Part shown: in pieces, positions 23,925-42,654 of the stretch
How the letters are laid out: the number at the start of each line of letters is the position of its first letter
How positions within the stretch are numbered: position 1 is the stretch's first letter
NCBI GenBank assembly: GCA_009760855.2
Contig: WPIO01000010.1
Coordinates: 2,135,001 to 2,199,000 of the forward strand
DNA from: Cristatella mucedo
Lineage: Eukaryota; Bryozoa; Phylactolaemata; Cristatellidae
DNA length: 64,000 nt
Reading direction: 5' to 3'
Notes under the pieces: generated by a model
What the model was told of the DNA's origin: nothing
Databases searched by the model: none
The model's input: the letters and a program-made list of their open reading frames with translations, nothing else
Made by a program: the position numbers and the translations under genes

Positions 23925-24815
23925 AAGGAAAACCCGATTAATAAAAATAAACCCTGATGATAGCCAAGCCTTAAAGCTTAATAGACATTTTACTTCACAT
24001 AAGCGATTCTCCTCTGCAGAGGCTTTGCACAAGCTTCCTTTTACACTTCCTTTTATAAAAACAAAATAATGCAATTGCGACCTCGAACATGCACCGTGAG
24101 ATGCAGTCGGTGTGCCCCCCTCCCCCGAAGATAGTGGTCGCCTGTCACTGGCATCGCACATTGATTCCCATTTTGCTTGACTCGCCCTCAGCGTTGCACC
24201 GACTCGCACACTGCAGGTAGAGCGACAGCCAGTGCAAGCAGCCCGGCGGCCATGCCCGATTGAAGCTGCCATTCGTGTGGCCGCGATAGGGCGGCGGAGC
24301 ACGGGCAGCCATAAGAGGTGCAGGCGCCAGGCGGCGCTGCTGCCGCCGGACTGTGAGCACTAGCTGAGCAGCTAGAAGACTGCCAGCCAGAGCTGGCTGA
24401 CGGGTGCTCGCGCGAATTTCTCCACCTCAGATCGGTCGGTTGTCCATTGCCAGCCAGTGTATGCTGCCGATCACTGAGGGCAACAGCGGAAACGTCGAGC
24501 TCTCGGCAATGCCAGTACTTCTTTTGCCAAGCCGTTGGCTCTCGTCGGCTCAAAAGCAGGCAAAAGAAGGCTTACTCCCATCTGCTGCAAGTGCTGCTGC
24601 TGCTGCGAGTGCTGCAGCTGCTGCTACTGTGAGCACTGCTGCCCGACAGAGTGTGCTCCCAGTCCTCAGTCCCTGGCTGCACTCGGTTGGCAGAGTGGGG
24701 CTGAGCAAACTGAGGGCCTGACTGATTGGTGGCGGCCGTTTCGGCAGCTGCGGTCGGCCTGTCGACACCAGCAAGTTAATACTGCACGAAAGTTAGGAAG
24801 AGCAAGGAGCAGCCA
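23925..24815. other. 3' flank of the RNF144-like gene
   Basis: Downstream (minus-strand sense) of the stop codon at 24816-24818. The region is GC-rich with CTG/CAG-like clusters at about 24590-24660. It probably includes the 3' UTR, but I see no convincing AATAAA polyadenylation signal close to the stop. Confidence 0.4.
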
Positions 24816-32197
<7,382 letters not shown>

Positions 32198-32540
32198 GAC
32201 TGCACGACGGCGCTAGTACGCCTGCAAAAGCAAATGCAGCTTGCTGGGTACGCCGCATAAAAACGATGGCAGTAGCCTTGCGAGTCGACTCACCTCACTT
32301 CATATCGCTCTCTCACACACACAACTATGCGCAACATCAGCAAAACTGCACCCGAGCTGCGGTTAGAGATAACGGCCGGCTACTTGGAGTCTGAAGCAAA
32401 TGCAGGCTGTTCAGTGCATGCCATTTTGTTTTTCACTGGGCTACTAACCGATCTATGGCAGTTTCTAACACTTCTACTTAACCAATAATAGGGCCAACTA
32501 GTTGAATAGTCTAAGCAGCGCCAGTCTCTTGTCTCTCAAA

Positions 32541-32576
32541 CATACACACACACACGCGCGCACACACACACACATA

Positions 32577-32619
<43 letters not shown>

Positions 32620-32637
32620 GCGCACACGCGCGCGCGT

Positions 32638-32680
<43 letters not shown>
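32541..32680. repeat. CA/CG microsatellite
   Basis: (CA)n with a central cgcacgcgcacacgcgcgcg block, about 340 bases upstream of the RNF144-like start codon. The alternating purine-pyrimidine centre could form Z-DNA. Confidence 0.95.
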
Positions 32681-32684
<4 letters not shown>

Positions 32685-32737
32685 CATTCACACATTTACA
32701 GCATGTGTAGAGTGCCTACAAAATAAAAAAGTACGAT

Positions 32738-32872
32738 TCATTTCTATAGCACCCTAAGGGAACTTGATCTTTATTTGGGTGCTTCACATATGCCGCACGG
32801 CTCGAGCCTACAACCTCGGTCATCAAATGCCTCGACCTTGGTTTTTAAAGGTGAGTACCTTAACCCTTGCCT
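32738..32872 (-). mobile_element. SINE-B
   Basis: On the minus strand: ggttaaggtactcacc, a gaccaaggtcgag-like block, ggttgtaggctcgagcc (degenerate B box), then gcatatgtgaagcac, agttcccttagggtgct and an atagaaatgaa tail. The 3' half is the LINE-1f hairpin in modified form. Same family as 46316-46462. Confidence 0.75.
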
Positions 32873-32935
32873 AGAAAGATTTTTTTAAGTTCTCTGAGGG
32901 TGCTATACAAACGTATTATTATTATTATTACTGCC
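32873..32935 (+). mobile_element. LINE-1f hairpin and ATT tail
   Basis: tgcctagaaagatttttttaa, gttctctgagggtgctatac and an att repeat. A 3' stub abutting the inverted SINE-B, so the two hairpins face each other. Confidence 0.8.
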
Positions 32936-33439
32936 GAGCATAGGCATATGCAAATTCACCGCTGTATACTCATGTATATAGCTGTACTTTTACACAATAT
33001 TTGTAAACATACAAATATCTACATTCATCTATTACTGGCCTTACCAACCTGCACTTTCACTTAGGCCTTACCGAACCGGTCATAAAAAGGACACTTCCAG
33101 CTCAAGCAAGCTGACGTTTTAGGAGGCAGGGGCTTGCCCTACGGAGAAGGCTTTCTGCAACTTTTGCTGCTCTATGGTTCAGAGCAAAGAAGCATGCTTC
33201 TTCCTGCTGCAAAGAAGTATGCTTGTGGTATTGTCTTACGATGTGACATTGCAGTCCTCCACTATTTTCTGAACTTGAAATGCTCATGGCGAATATGCAG
33301 GTAAGCCACTGCTGAGTCTAGATGTCACGATTGGTTGACATCACAATAGACAGCCTATAATCTATGCATGTCAGGAAAGGTTGACAAACTGGACAGCCTG
33401 TACTCGATGCATTGACAGAGGATGTTAATCTCGGTTTGT

Positions 33440-33713
33440 ATGTTCAGCCAACAAGACAAAACACGGTGGCAGGTTTGCAGCAGGCGATTTCTGTGTCATT
33501 CTTGTGAGAGAAATCAGAACTCAATTTTGAAGAATCGATGTTTGTCAGTCGAATTTCTTGTCCTTCGGATGATGCTGGCACCATTCTGAATCGGCCGGGG
33601 TTGGATGCAAATACCACCAAGGACAATTTCGGCATGCCAGGAGGGAGTTTCACAAACTTGCGCACTATGCTCCGCATCACGGGACACCCCTGACAACTGT
33701 TGGTTATGAGCAA
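33440..33713 (-). other. Possible exon, unrecognised
   Basis: An uninterrupted minus-strand frame with protein-like composition (includes VRKFVKLPPGMPKLSLVVFA and NPGRFRMVP), ending at a stop at about 33444. No family is recognised. Possible splice acceptors exist (ccaacag, ttgtcag) but none can be confirmed. Confidence 0.25.
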
Positions 33714-33929
33714 GCACTACTTAGGTGAATATGCATTGGCATCTATCTCATGCAGGAGCTGGGCACAAACAATGTGAAGACGATATTGTGCGATTGGACA
33801 ACGGACGAGCTGGGCTGTGCTCATATGCAGCTCAGCGTGCTACTCTACCCGCACTCTTTAGATTAGATTGTCCGGTCTGCAATCATCAGATTGACTTCCT
33901 GGGATATATGGATAAGCAGCTATAACTGC

Positions 33930-35745
33930 AGCTACCTTTCTCGCACCATCTCATGCTATACTTGCCCTATAGATACGGTCAAAGTCCCTGCCTAAGATGT
34001 ATTAGGAAGCTACTCCATTCAGAGGATAAGTTAGGGATCTGACCAGTCGTACAGCTCTTCTATTGGCAAATTTAAAGTGAGACAAAAGTTTCTAACCAAT
34101 CGCATTGGACTGAGTGTGGCAGCAGTCCATTTAGTTTAAACCTGGGAGGCCACACTGTGGGAGTCAGGCCCACATGCTTGTAATCTAAGCACGGCGTTTC
34201 AAGAAGAAGGCATCCTACACGACATGCACAATGAGCGAAAGCAATGGTCGGCCTGAGAACGTGCACTCATTAGCTGTGTTGAATGAGAGCAACTGAGACG
34301 GACATGCACTATTGGGGCTTTGCCAGAAGCCACATGCATTTTCGTCAACACGACTGACCTGCATCGATCTTACTAGTCGTTAGTAGCCAAACCTAGTGCT
34401 GTGCTTGCTCGATGCACGGCCGATGCGCGTGCACATGTAGGCTTCTGCTATTTATGATGATAGCCACTGCAGCTGCTGCTGCCGCCGGAGCCACATTGTA
34501 GATGGTGTGGTTAGTGGTACGTACAGCCACTGCTGCTGCCGAAGCTGCTGCCTCGGTTGCCACAGAGTGCTGCTGCTACTGCCTCTGCCGCCAATGCCCT
34601 GGGTGGCAGCCAAGTGGTGGTCAGGAGAGTCACGCAGGTTGACACTGCTGCATCAGTGCATTCACGTTGTTAAGAAACATTTTCGGCGCAGGCATGGAGC
34701 AGTGAGGGTGTTGACAGGTCTAGGTGCTCCGGTCAGGGCAGCCAAGTCAATTCGCATCGTCAATGGGTTGGGTCACCTGAAGCCCAGCAGCAAATATTAG
34801 CAGAGCAAAAGGGCCGACAGGCAAAAGGAGCCGGCAGCTTGGGTAGGTCGGCAGCTGCATTGACCCCAGCTTCGTGGCGCCGGTGTTTATCTGATTCTCG
34901 GCTTTCGAGGCCGGTCTTGTTTCCTGAAGCCAGCCCATTCAGCCGGGCGGCCAATAGCAGCGATCATTCTTCTGCTAGCTGCCCAGGTACAGTGCTTCTT
35001 TTGTTGGCTCGGTACCATTCGGTGCCTAACGGCTGGCTGGCTGGCTGGCTGGCTGTCACGCCTGGACCCGGATTGGCCAGATGGGCTTTGCTCATGCTGG
35101 GGCCAGCTTTGGCCAGACTGCAGGTAACAAGCAGATGTCAGAGCAGCTTAGGCGAATCACCTCTCCACTCAGTTTGCTCCTGTCACTTTTGCTTGTAATG
35201 ATGTTCCCCGGCTGTTTGTCCTTCTCGGATAATTCCGGTGTTTCTCTTTGCTTCGGTAGCTGCCGCAATCCATTTTAGTGCAGTGGCATCATTGGCAGCA
35301 ACAGGGCAGACAAAGTCCAAGCCTTGTGGGAATACGAGCAGATCTTGGTCTCCATGTTCCGGACATGGCTTTACGAACACAGCAAGTCTGGGCCATACCT
35401 AGTTATGGCTGGTTGTAAACACTATTAGCTCGGCCATCTTGCAACCTCAGGACTGGACTGAAGCAGGGCCGAAAATACAGACCAAGCCTCATAGGCACGT
35501 CCCGTGTAGAAACGGATTCACATTAGCTGCCAGCAACATGCAGCTGTTACACTGAGAGTTGAGGCTGTCTGGTTGGTTTAAAGGCCTTTTTATCTTTGGG
35601 AATGAACTGAATTCTTGTCTATACGAACTGAATCCTTTAAGATAACCTTTGAGGTTTTGACACAACCAACTCCGAAAGCAAACGACTGCCATCTACTGCT
35701 GACGATTACTTGAATGGAGTTGGGCATACTCTACGTTCAAGCTCT
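33930..35745. other. No recognisable gene
   Basis: GCTG-rich clusters at about 34470-34600 and a ggctggct repeat at 35031-35055. Open frames lack domains. The region lies upstream of the plus-strand gene at 35891 and could hold its earlier exons or promoter, which I could not identify. Confidence 0.45.
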
Positions 35746-35751
35746 CCCTCC

Positions 35752-35755
35752 CCCC

Positions 35756-35821
<66 letters not shown>

Positions 35822-35879
35822 TCTCTCTCTCTCTCCCTTCCTCTCTCTCTCTCTCTCTTCCTCTCACTCTCACTCTCTG
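35752..35879. repeat. CT microsatellite directly upstream of an exon
   Basis: About 125 bases of (CT)n with CCCT interruptions, ending about 11 bases before the acceptor ctgctcaccgtcag. In the sense of the plus-strand gene it is an extreme polypyrimidine tract. Confidence 0.95.
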
Positions 35880-35890
35880 CTCACCGTCAG

Positions 35891-38321
35891 TCAAAGTGCT
35901 GTGACCTCGACGATAGCTCTCTACTGGAAGAGCTGACAGGTCAGAGGTAAGAGCATGCTAAAGCATCTCGAATCGTTCAGGTCCATCTTCCATTACTTTG
36001 ATTCTGTTCAAAATGTGATGCAGCTCACCGAACCACCATTTGGCGAAGCAAAGTGTAAGCTTCAACAGCATCCGTGCAGTGCTTAGCATGCTACTTACTT
36101 GTCATACTTTCAGTGATCTCTTACTTGATTGAACTATTGCAAATTTGATTTAGTGCAGATTCGTGTACATGGCATGCTTGTACTCGTGATGCACACAAGA
36201 AAGCCTATACAAACTGGCACGATAAATAAGTCACGTCAGCTTGAGGCTCTTCTTGATGAACTTGTTGAATTGAATAGGCAGCAGACGGTATGAGCTCGGA
36301 TCCTTTTTAGCTCCCCTTTAGGGTCCAATCAGATAGATGCTGACTAACGTTCCCTTCTTTATCTGCCGAAGCACAGACATAGCATAGCTAGGAATCGATC
36401 GGTGCGAAATCGAGACTAGTTGCAGTAGGGGCATTGAGTCGAGTCTGTTGAGGCGATTTGTTACAATAAAGCCCTGGCGACTTTCCAGGTGGTGAATTAG
36501 CAGAGGCTAACGCCCCAGAACAACCCGGTAGCATAGCTGTCGAATGAATATCGGTCATGAAAGTCCAACATTGTATGGTAACTGCTCAGGCTAGCCAGGG
36601 CCACTCGTGTAGGTGTCTCCCACCCAGGCTCGTACAATCCATGCAGATTATACCTCTTTTCTATTGGTAGAGATTGCTTGGCACTCAGTCATTATCCGTA
36701 CAATTTAGACTGTTCAGATAGATTGCCTACTGTGGATTAGCTTCGGATGCCTGACTTGGCTGGCAGCTATGAACCCTGACTTGGCAAGATATGTTTGAAG
36801 CTCATGTAAGTAAGGCCGGGGGGTCGGAGTGAGTCAGTAACACTGGACAACTTGCTCCAACCAGATATTGCTGCCCAGTCAGACAATGAGCCTGGTAGCC
36901 ATTTTAGGGCATGACGGATTTAATAGCAGACCGATGCAGGGCACAAAGACACGTCGCCAGGAAATTAGTTCTTCCACGTGATACCATATAGAGACCAAAA
37001 TTTGCTCAAGTCAGGCTTCTCCAGTTCTAGCTGTGTGCTTGCAGTCGGCAAACGTAAATCCATACAAAAAAGCATTGGTCACCTATTTCACCAACTCTTT
37101 GGATGACGATTCATGGTCCGTGTACATCTTCGACCTGCTTTTCTAATTTTTCTGTGACATTGTCACACAATTAACAAAATGGATAAATATGCTATCTGGC
37201 AGCAACATTATTATGGCATGCCTGTTATCGTCTGATGAAGCAAGCGACTTGGTCTGGAACATCATTGGATCTTCATTATCAAGCTTTACGGTCAAGCTTA
37301 TCCCTGCGATGGGCCATGTTTTTCCATCTGTTCACGGCCCCATCCAAAGACGACCAGCTTTGACGCAATTGGCCTCTGATGCTCTTAGGTAACCTGTGTT
37401 GTGTGACTCCCAAAGCACCTTGGTCTTAGCTGTACATTCCAACGTTTCAGGTATTATTGCTCAGATTAGATAACGGACAGTTGACTGGGAGCATTCAGCT
37501 TAAGCAACATTTTCCCTGTATAGGACTGTGGAACCAACTGCACACTTGCTTAGAAGAAATATATCCTGCGGTCAACATTAGAATGGCTGCTAAAACGGCA
37601 ACCAAACTAACCTTGAACAATTGACACGACAGTTGGATCCCAACCGATCCTAGCGAATCCGAGCCGGGGTGGCTATACATCTTGCTTATCAGTCATAACC
37701 AGACAAGTCGTCACAGAGATACCGTAATCAAGTTAGGCACGAAGCACACCATGTGAGCATGTCTGGCTGTTAATTCGTCCATACATGAAACGCTGCTGGA
37801 TTAATGCATTGGACAGTATTTCAAGCATCTATATCCTGCCGACAATTGCGTGCCTTTAGCTGTATCTTATCCATGCTATTGCAGTATGTTGTACTTGTCT
37901 CATGATTCCCTGTCTTATCAATGTCACACGTGCCTTTTTGTTCTTGTTACCATTTAATATAACTCTTCTTTTCGCAAAAGTGGAACCAGAGGGTGGGCCC
38001 GACCATCGTGAACGACGAATTAATGATCTACTTCCAGTCGATGAGAAACCGTGAGTATCTATTAAACACAGGAATTCTTTGCTGTAATATTTCATTAATT
38101 GTTGGTTCTGCCTCCTACATAAAAATCTTTTGAATCTTGCCCCTACATAAAAATCCTAGCTTTGCCTCTGCTTCTAAGCTTCAGAATAGCTCAAATTTGA
38201 CAACTCAGACATTAAAGCTAGCCATTTTTTCCAGTAGTTAACATGATGTTATTAGCGGACGTGACAGACTTGGTCAGGCCCGATGGGCAAGGACAAATAG
38301 CTTCATCAGCCTCGACTCTTG
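35891..38321 (+). CDS. Unrecognised gene, four phase-linked exons plus one weaker
   Basis: Exon a 35891-35946 ([14 protein letters not shown]), phase 2, donor gtaaga. A 34-base intron leads to exon b 35981-36052 ([20 protein letters not shown]), phase 2, donor gtgtaa. Exon c 36200-36287 follows acceptor cacacaag, encodes [20 protein letters not shown] and [10 protein letters not shown], and ends in phase 0, donor gtatga. Exon d 37981-38050 (acceptor cgcaaaag, donor gtgagt) is open in phase 0 ([18 protein letters not shown]) with GC-rich third positions. A weaker exon e, 38235-38321, continues as [18 protein letters not shown]. The [12 protein letters not shown] stretch resembles a paxillin-type LD helix, but no LIM domain is seen and I do not assign a family. 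Start and stop were not found; earlier and later exons probably exist. Exon d is also open in another phase ([16 protein letters not shown]), so its frame is provisional. Confidence 0.55.
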
Positions 38322-38329
38322 GTATCTCA

Positions 38330-39955
38330 AAGTCACTGGCATACTTTACAACAGGCAATCCGTTTATTTAATTGGACACAGACACAAAATGCAAGGCAGA
38401 CAAAAATTGGTTAGGCGATCAAGCATTGGGATGTGCTTGAGCAAATAAATAATATCAGTCGTCTCCACTTGCGTAAGACCAATATCTGTGAAACTGATGT
38501 TGTTATCATCTGCGGCCAATCCTTGTAAAGTTAATTCTAGACTCGATTTGGGTCACGTAGACCGACCTGGGAAACAGCAATAACAATCCAACACCAAAGT
38601 GTACTAATCGGGCCATCTCTCATCATGCAACATAATTCACTAAGACAAGCAGCAAGTACGGATTGTTCACAAAACCTGGCAAAAAAGTAAGCATACCATT
38701 TCAGAAAGCAGTCATAACTGACTTAAGAGTGAATTCAAGCTGCCATAAACTGCATGAGACTTCACACCCAACACGGCTAGATAGTCAGATTAACTAGGGG
38801 GGTCTCATGCGAACATTTAAGCTGCAAATAGCACTTTATAAGAAATAATCCTAGTATTTACCTGTCTGGCCTGCCCATTAAGACCGCTTATGCAAAAATA
38901 GTTGATCCCTTTCAATCAGCTGGCTCCCACTCTGAATCACCTGCATCTATTTTAATATCAGTGACCCAGCTTGACCCACCAATGATCTATAGCCCTAGCT
39001 AAGCTAGGAGTTTTACATATCAAGTACAAACCCACTTATCATAGATGCTTGCACCTGATTACACACACACAGGGCACTGCATGTATAAGAAACTTGTATA
39101 CTCTCTTAAGTCACCGTTAAGTGTTACTTGGTTACATGCTTAGAATCCTCGCCTTCTACAGGGCTTCAGTACTTCAAGGAACTTAAAACCTACACTTGTT
39201 CGTTGAAGAAAGGTGCGATTTTTTTAGCTTAAAGAGAGAGCAGATTTAGGGCAAACTTCATTTAACTTGGCAGCCCATCGTAATTCTGATGCTGTCTAAC
39301 CTGAACTGCCCTGTAAGGTCAGACGACTGATAGAAGCCGCTGCAAATGTTATGCTCAACAGCACATTAAAACTGGTTCTTGGACAAGCCAAAGGCAAAAT
39401 ATATGACTTCTGAATACAAGCTAACGCTTTATTACCAGCCTGGCCATTTATACAAAGTTCTACTTTAATATCCCTACTATTTTCCAAGGCCCTCAAATAA
39501 GAAATCTCAAGTAGCAGTAAAAGTGCATGACTGGAACCCAGCTCACTTAGCATGTCCTATCGAGAATATCAGATATTACCAGGCAATTTGTGTCAGAATG
39601 CAGACCATCAGTATCCCCTTTTCGTTGGTTCATTCTGCTCTCGAAACATCGCAATTTCTCGAAAGCCTCGGTAAGCCTGCGCCATGTGGACTCACTCGAA
39701 TCCACGGTATAGAAAAATCGTCTTCACGAAAAAGCTGCAAATGCACTATCACTATTCACTTTTTGCAATGTGTGTGGCCTGCTGCACCGTCAACTTTCGG
39801 CGATAACGACGTCCTGTACAAAGCCATAGCATGCCTCTACCATTCTTAGCACGCCTAATCTTCTTGAAGTGCAGCAACTCGTTATGTCTTCCAGCTCTAC
39901 TCGTTCAACGGATTAGAGGATGGGAAGTACCGAGCTCTGCGCTCCTCTGTCAGCA
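38330..39955. other. No recognisable gene
   Basis: May be intron of the gene to the left. A short (ac)n run lies at 39061-39071. Open frames at 39296-39553 and 39523-39849 have no family signature. Confidence 0.5.
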
Positions 39956-39963
39956 TCGGGAAT

Positions 39964-40187
39964 ATGGCTACATGGGAAGATGGCTACATGGGAAGATGGC
40001 TACATGGGAAGATGGCTACATGGGAAGATGGCTACACGGGAAGATGGCTACATGGGAAGATGGCTACATGGGAAGATGGCTACATGGGAAGATGGCTACA
40101 CGGGAAGATGGCTACATGGGAAGATGGCTACATGGGAAGATGGCTACATGGGAAGATGGCTACACGGGAAGATGGCTACATGGGAAG
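39964..40187. repeat. Minisatellite: 14 units of 16 bases with a 64-base higher-order period
   Basis: Exactly 14 tandem copies of atggctacatgggaag. Units 5, 9 and 13 carry the variant atggctacacgggaag and all others are identical, so units 2-13 form three identical 64-base blocks. Since 16 is not a multiple of 3, all three plus frames give the same circular 16-residue repeat (ATWEDGYMGRWLHGKM). The frames at 39831-40318 are by-products. Confidence 0.97.
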
Positions 40188-40626
40188 GCATGGCGCGCGT
40201 CTCTTCCTCGTTTTCTCTTGGCCGAAAAACCGAGGGATGTAATTTAATTGATGACTATCCGTATATTGTTTTGCTGAACGTAGTCACTGCCTTCCTTGTT
40301 AATGACGGCCGTCTCTGACAATTTCCATTTACTGATAGACTCAGTATATATATTGCAGCCCGGGCTGTAATGACAGAAGGCACGAAGATTGACTGCTTTA
40401 CAACGGCTCCCACCAAATCCAATCGTAATGTACGTGACTATGAAAACCTGCAACACCCGCATGCTAGTTCGACTTCATTTCGTATCAATTCGGATGCACA
40501 GACGCACTTTACGCGAGCCGTTTCTGATACTAATTAATAGTATACATCGATACATCTACACACACCATGCGAAATCTGAAGGTCATCTTTGAGCTACGTC
40601 CAATCATTTATTTCTGCCATAAGCAG

Positions 40627-40780
40627 GTGCCCCAAGGTCGTAGCCTGCTGGTAAGGACCCCCACAGTTAACGGCCTAAATCGTCTGTTTGAGTCCATCGG
40701 CAGGAAAATCTCAATCTCCCAGTGCTAACGGAAGTGATAGCAGCTAAGGTTTTTCCTGCAGCTATACAAATAAGGCTGGT
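40627..40780 (+). mobile_element. Possible diverged SINE-A
   Basis: Block order resembles SINE-A: ctgctggtaagg, a B-box-like tttgagtcc, then gaagtgatagcagctaagg and gctatacaaataaggctgg. Divergence is high. Confidence 0.45.
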
Positions 40781-40999
40781 GCGAATCGGCGGACCTCGAC
40801 TTTACTGCGATGAAATTCACAGGAGGTCTGACCGAACGTGCACGCCCATACGCTGGGTGTCCTCGCGAAATAGTAGGTGTTTTTTCTATCACCGATCTAG
40901 CACGAATTCACATGGCATCACATGGCTAATTCACAAGTCACGTCAAATAGATAATGAATAGAAGAGAAAAGAATGAAAATGAAAAGAAAAAAAGAAAAG

Positions 41000-42650
41000 A
41001 ATAGTATAGGAAAGAGCACGCCCGGAGTGGCCGAAGTGTAAGGAAACCCGCGACCAACAACGATTTAACGCGCTTTGGAAGCAACGCAACAGAAGCGAAC
41101 TCAGGTGAACAAAAGTGGCCAGGCGTTCATTTTGATGCCTTTTGTGCTTCGCCAACCCAGCTGTGCTACCGCGAAACACGTACGGCCGCCGAGCCATTCG
41201 CGTCAAGCCTGAGCCTAAACAATGGACTCAGGACGCTCGCACGAGAAACGAAAGCGCCGTTGTTCGCTGAAGCCAGCGCGCTACGGGCTCGAGGACACTT
41301 TCGGCGATAGGCAAACACTTCAAGTCCACAGAGACCTACTACCCGCGCTAAGGTCACTCAGAGTGTGCAACAAGGGGCGACCGACAAGACCTCTGTAGAA
41401 GGTTCACCCGAAGGGTCCGGTGAAGTAACCCACTCTCGTAGAGCGGAGATAGATTCGATGGTTTTCGGCAAGCCCACCACACCCGCGGCGGAACTGCGGA
41501 CTTCTGCCTGCCGCTACCAAATGCCTGGAAATTGGGGGGTACATTTGGACGACGAAAATCAGCGTCTTGAGCTCCTAGCGAACTATGCGAGCCACGATCC
41601 TCGAGAGCTACCGGAAATCTCGGACTGGGCTGTCTCGGTTCAGCTTACCTCGACTCCCGGCCACGGGGTACGCGATCACTTTGCAAAGAGCTCGCCTCGC
41701 GAGCGGCTGCGTCTTTCTTCAACCCCTTGCTGGCGGCAATTAAAGCACGACTCGAGAAGGCGCCAACGAATGGGACGTATCGGCCGAACGAGACCCGCTG
41801 TCGTAGGAAGACGGAGACGTAGTGAGGAGCGACGACTACGCCGCCAAGCTGGCGACACAATGTAGACACGACTCGTGACAAACGGCTGCAGGTGGGATCG
41901 CAGCCGAACACGATCTGACCTCGTTAGTGGACGTTGCGAGGCTCGGCTCTCGTAGCGTCGATGCGCCCGTCCCGAGCGGGGCGGCAGCAGTACATCCGGC
42001 GATAACGAGTCGCCGCCTACTAGCCACACCATTGGCGGGCCGTGCTCTTTGCCGGCGGTTAAGACCGCCCCCGGCCGCCGCCAACGCCAGCCCCCACGTC
42101 CGACCCCTCCCCATTGTCGCCGCCTCAACTAACAATCCTCAAGACCTGCATTCTCCGAGCAGCACCTGCCGGCTACGCCGGCCGACGCTCCCATTCAGAC
42201 GCCGGTCGTTGCAACGTTGCCGGCTCGGACCGAGGCTGCCGCAACCGCAGCTCTGCGCTTGCATACCGAGCGCGTTGCAGACGAGAAGAACCAGCGCTTT
42301 CCAATCATTCCAATCCGCTCGCCCCTGACATTCTGGAGCCTAAAGAGCGCCTCAGGTCGAGGCACGACAGCCCGGCGCCGCTCGAGCTCCGCGAAGCAGG
42401 CGGAAGTGGCGGCGGAAGTGCCTTGCGTTCGCGCTGCAGCGCGTGCTGCTGCGGGTACAGCTGGCACCCGACGCAATGAACCAGTGAGTCGCGGTTGCTG
42501 CAATGCTGCTAGCAGATGAAGCCGACGCAGCAGAGCGCGACAGCAATCGAGAGCGCCCTAACCTAATGTAGCGAATCCGTGCCGTTAGCGTATAGCAGTC
42601 GGTTCTTTAGGCCGCGGAGCGGCGTACCAGCATCAGCCATGGCGTACGGC
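41000..42650. other. GC- and CpG-rich region with overlapping open frames
   Basis: Clearly richer in C+G and CpG than its flanks. Long open frames overlap on both strands, the longest being 41365-41865 plus (contains MPGNWGVHLDDENQRLELLA; its upstream end has no ATG). None shows a domain. It could be a CpG-island-like promoter region, an ORF1-type remnant or an unrecognised exon. Confidence 0.4.
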
Positions 42651-42654
42651 TGCC

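Noticed and set aside
23620-24302. Cys/Val-rich and His/Thr-rich frames
   Set aside because: They arise from the CA/CG microsatellite at 23771-23920.
34839-35198. First exon of the plus-strand gene at 35891
   Set aside because: The frame begins at TTG rather than ATG, and its possible donor phase does not join exon a without a stop.
39964-40187. CRISPR-like array
   Set aside because: The units are contiguous with no spacers; it is a plain tandem repeat in a eukaryotic context.
39831-40318. Three overlapping frames of 92-138 codons with tryptophan-rich repeats
   Set aside because: They are the three readings of the 16-base minisatellite. There is no independent sign of coding.
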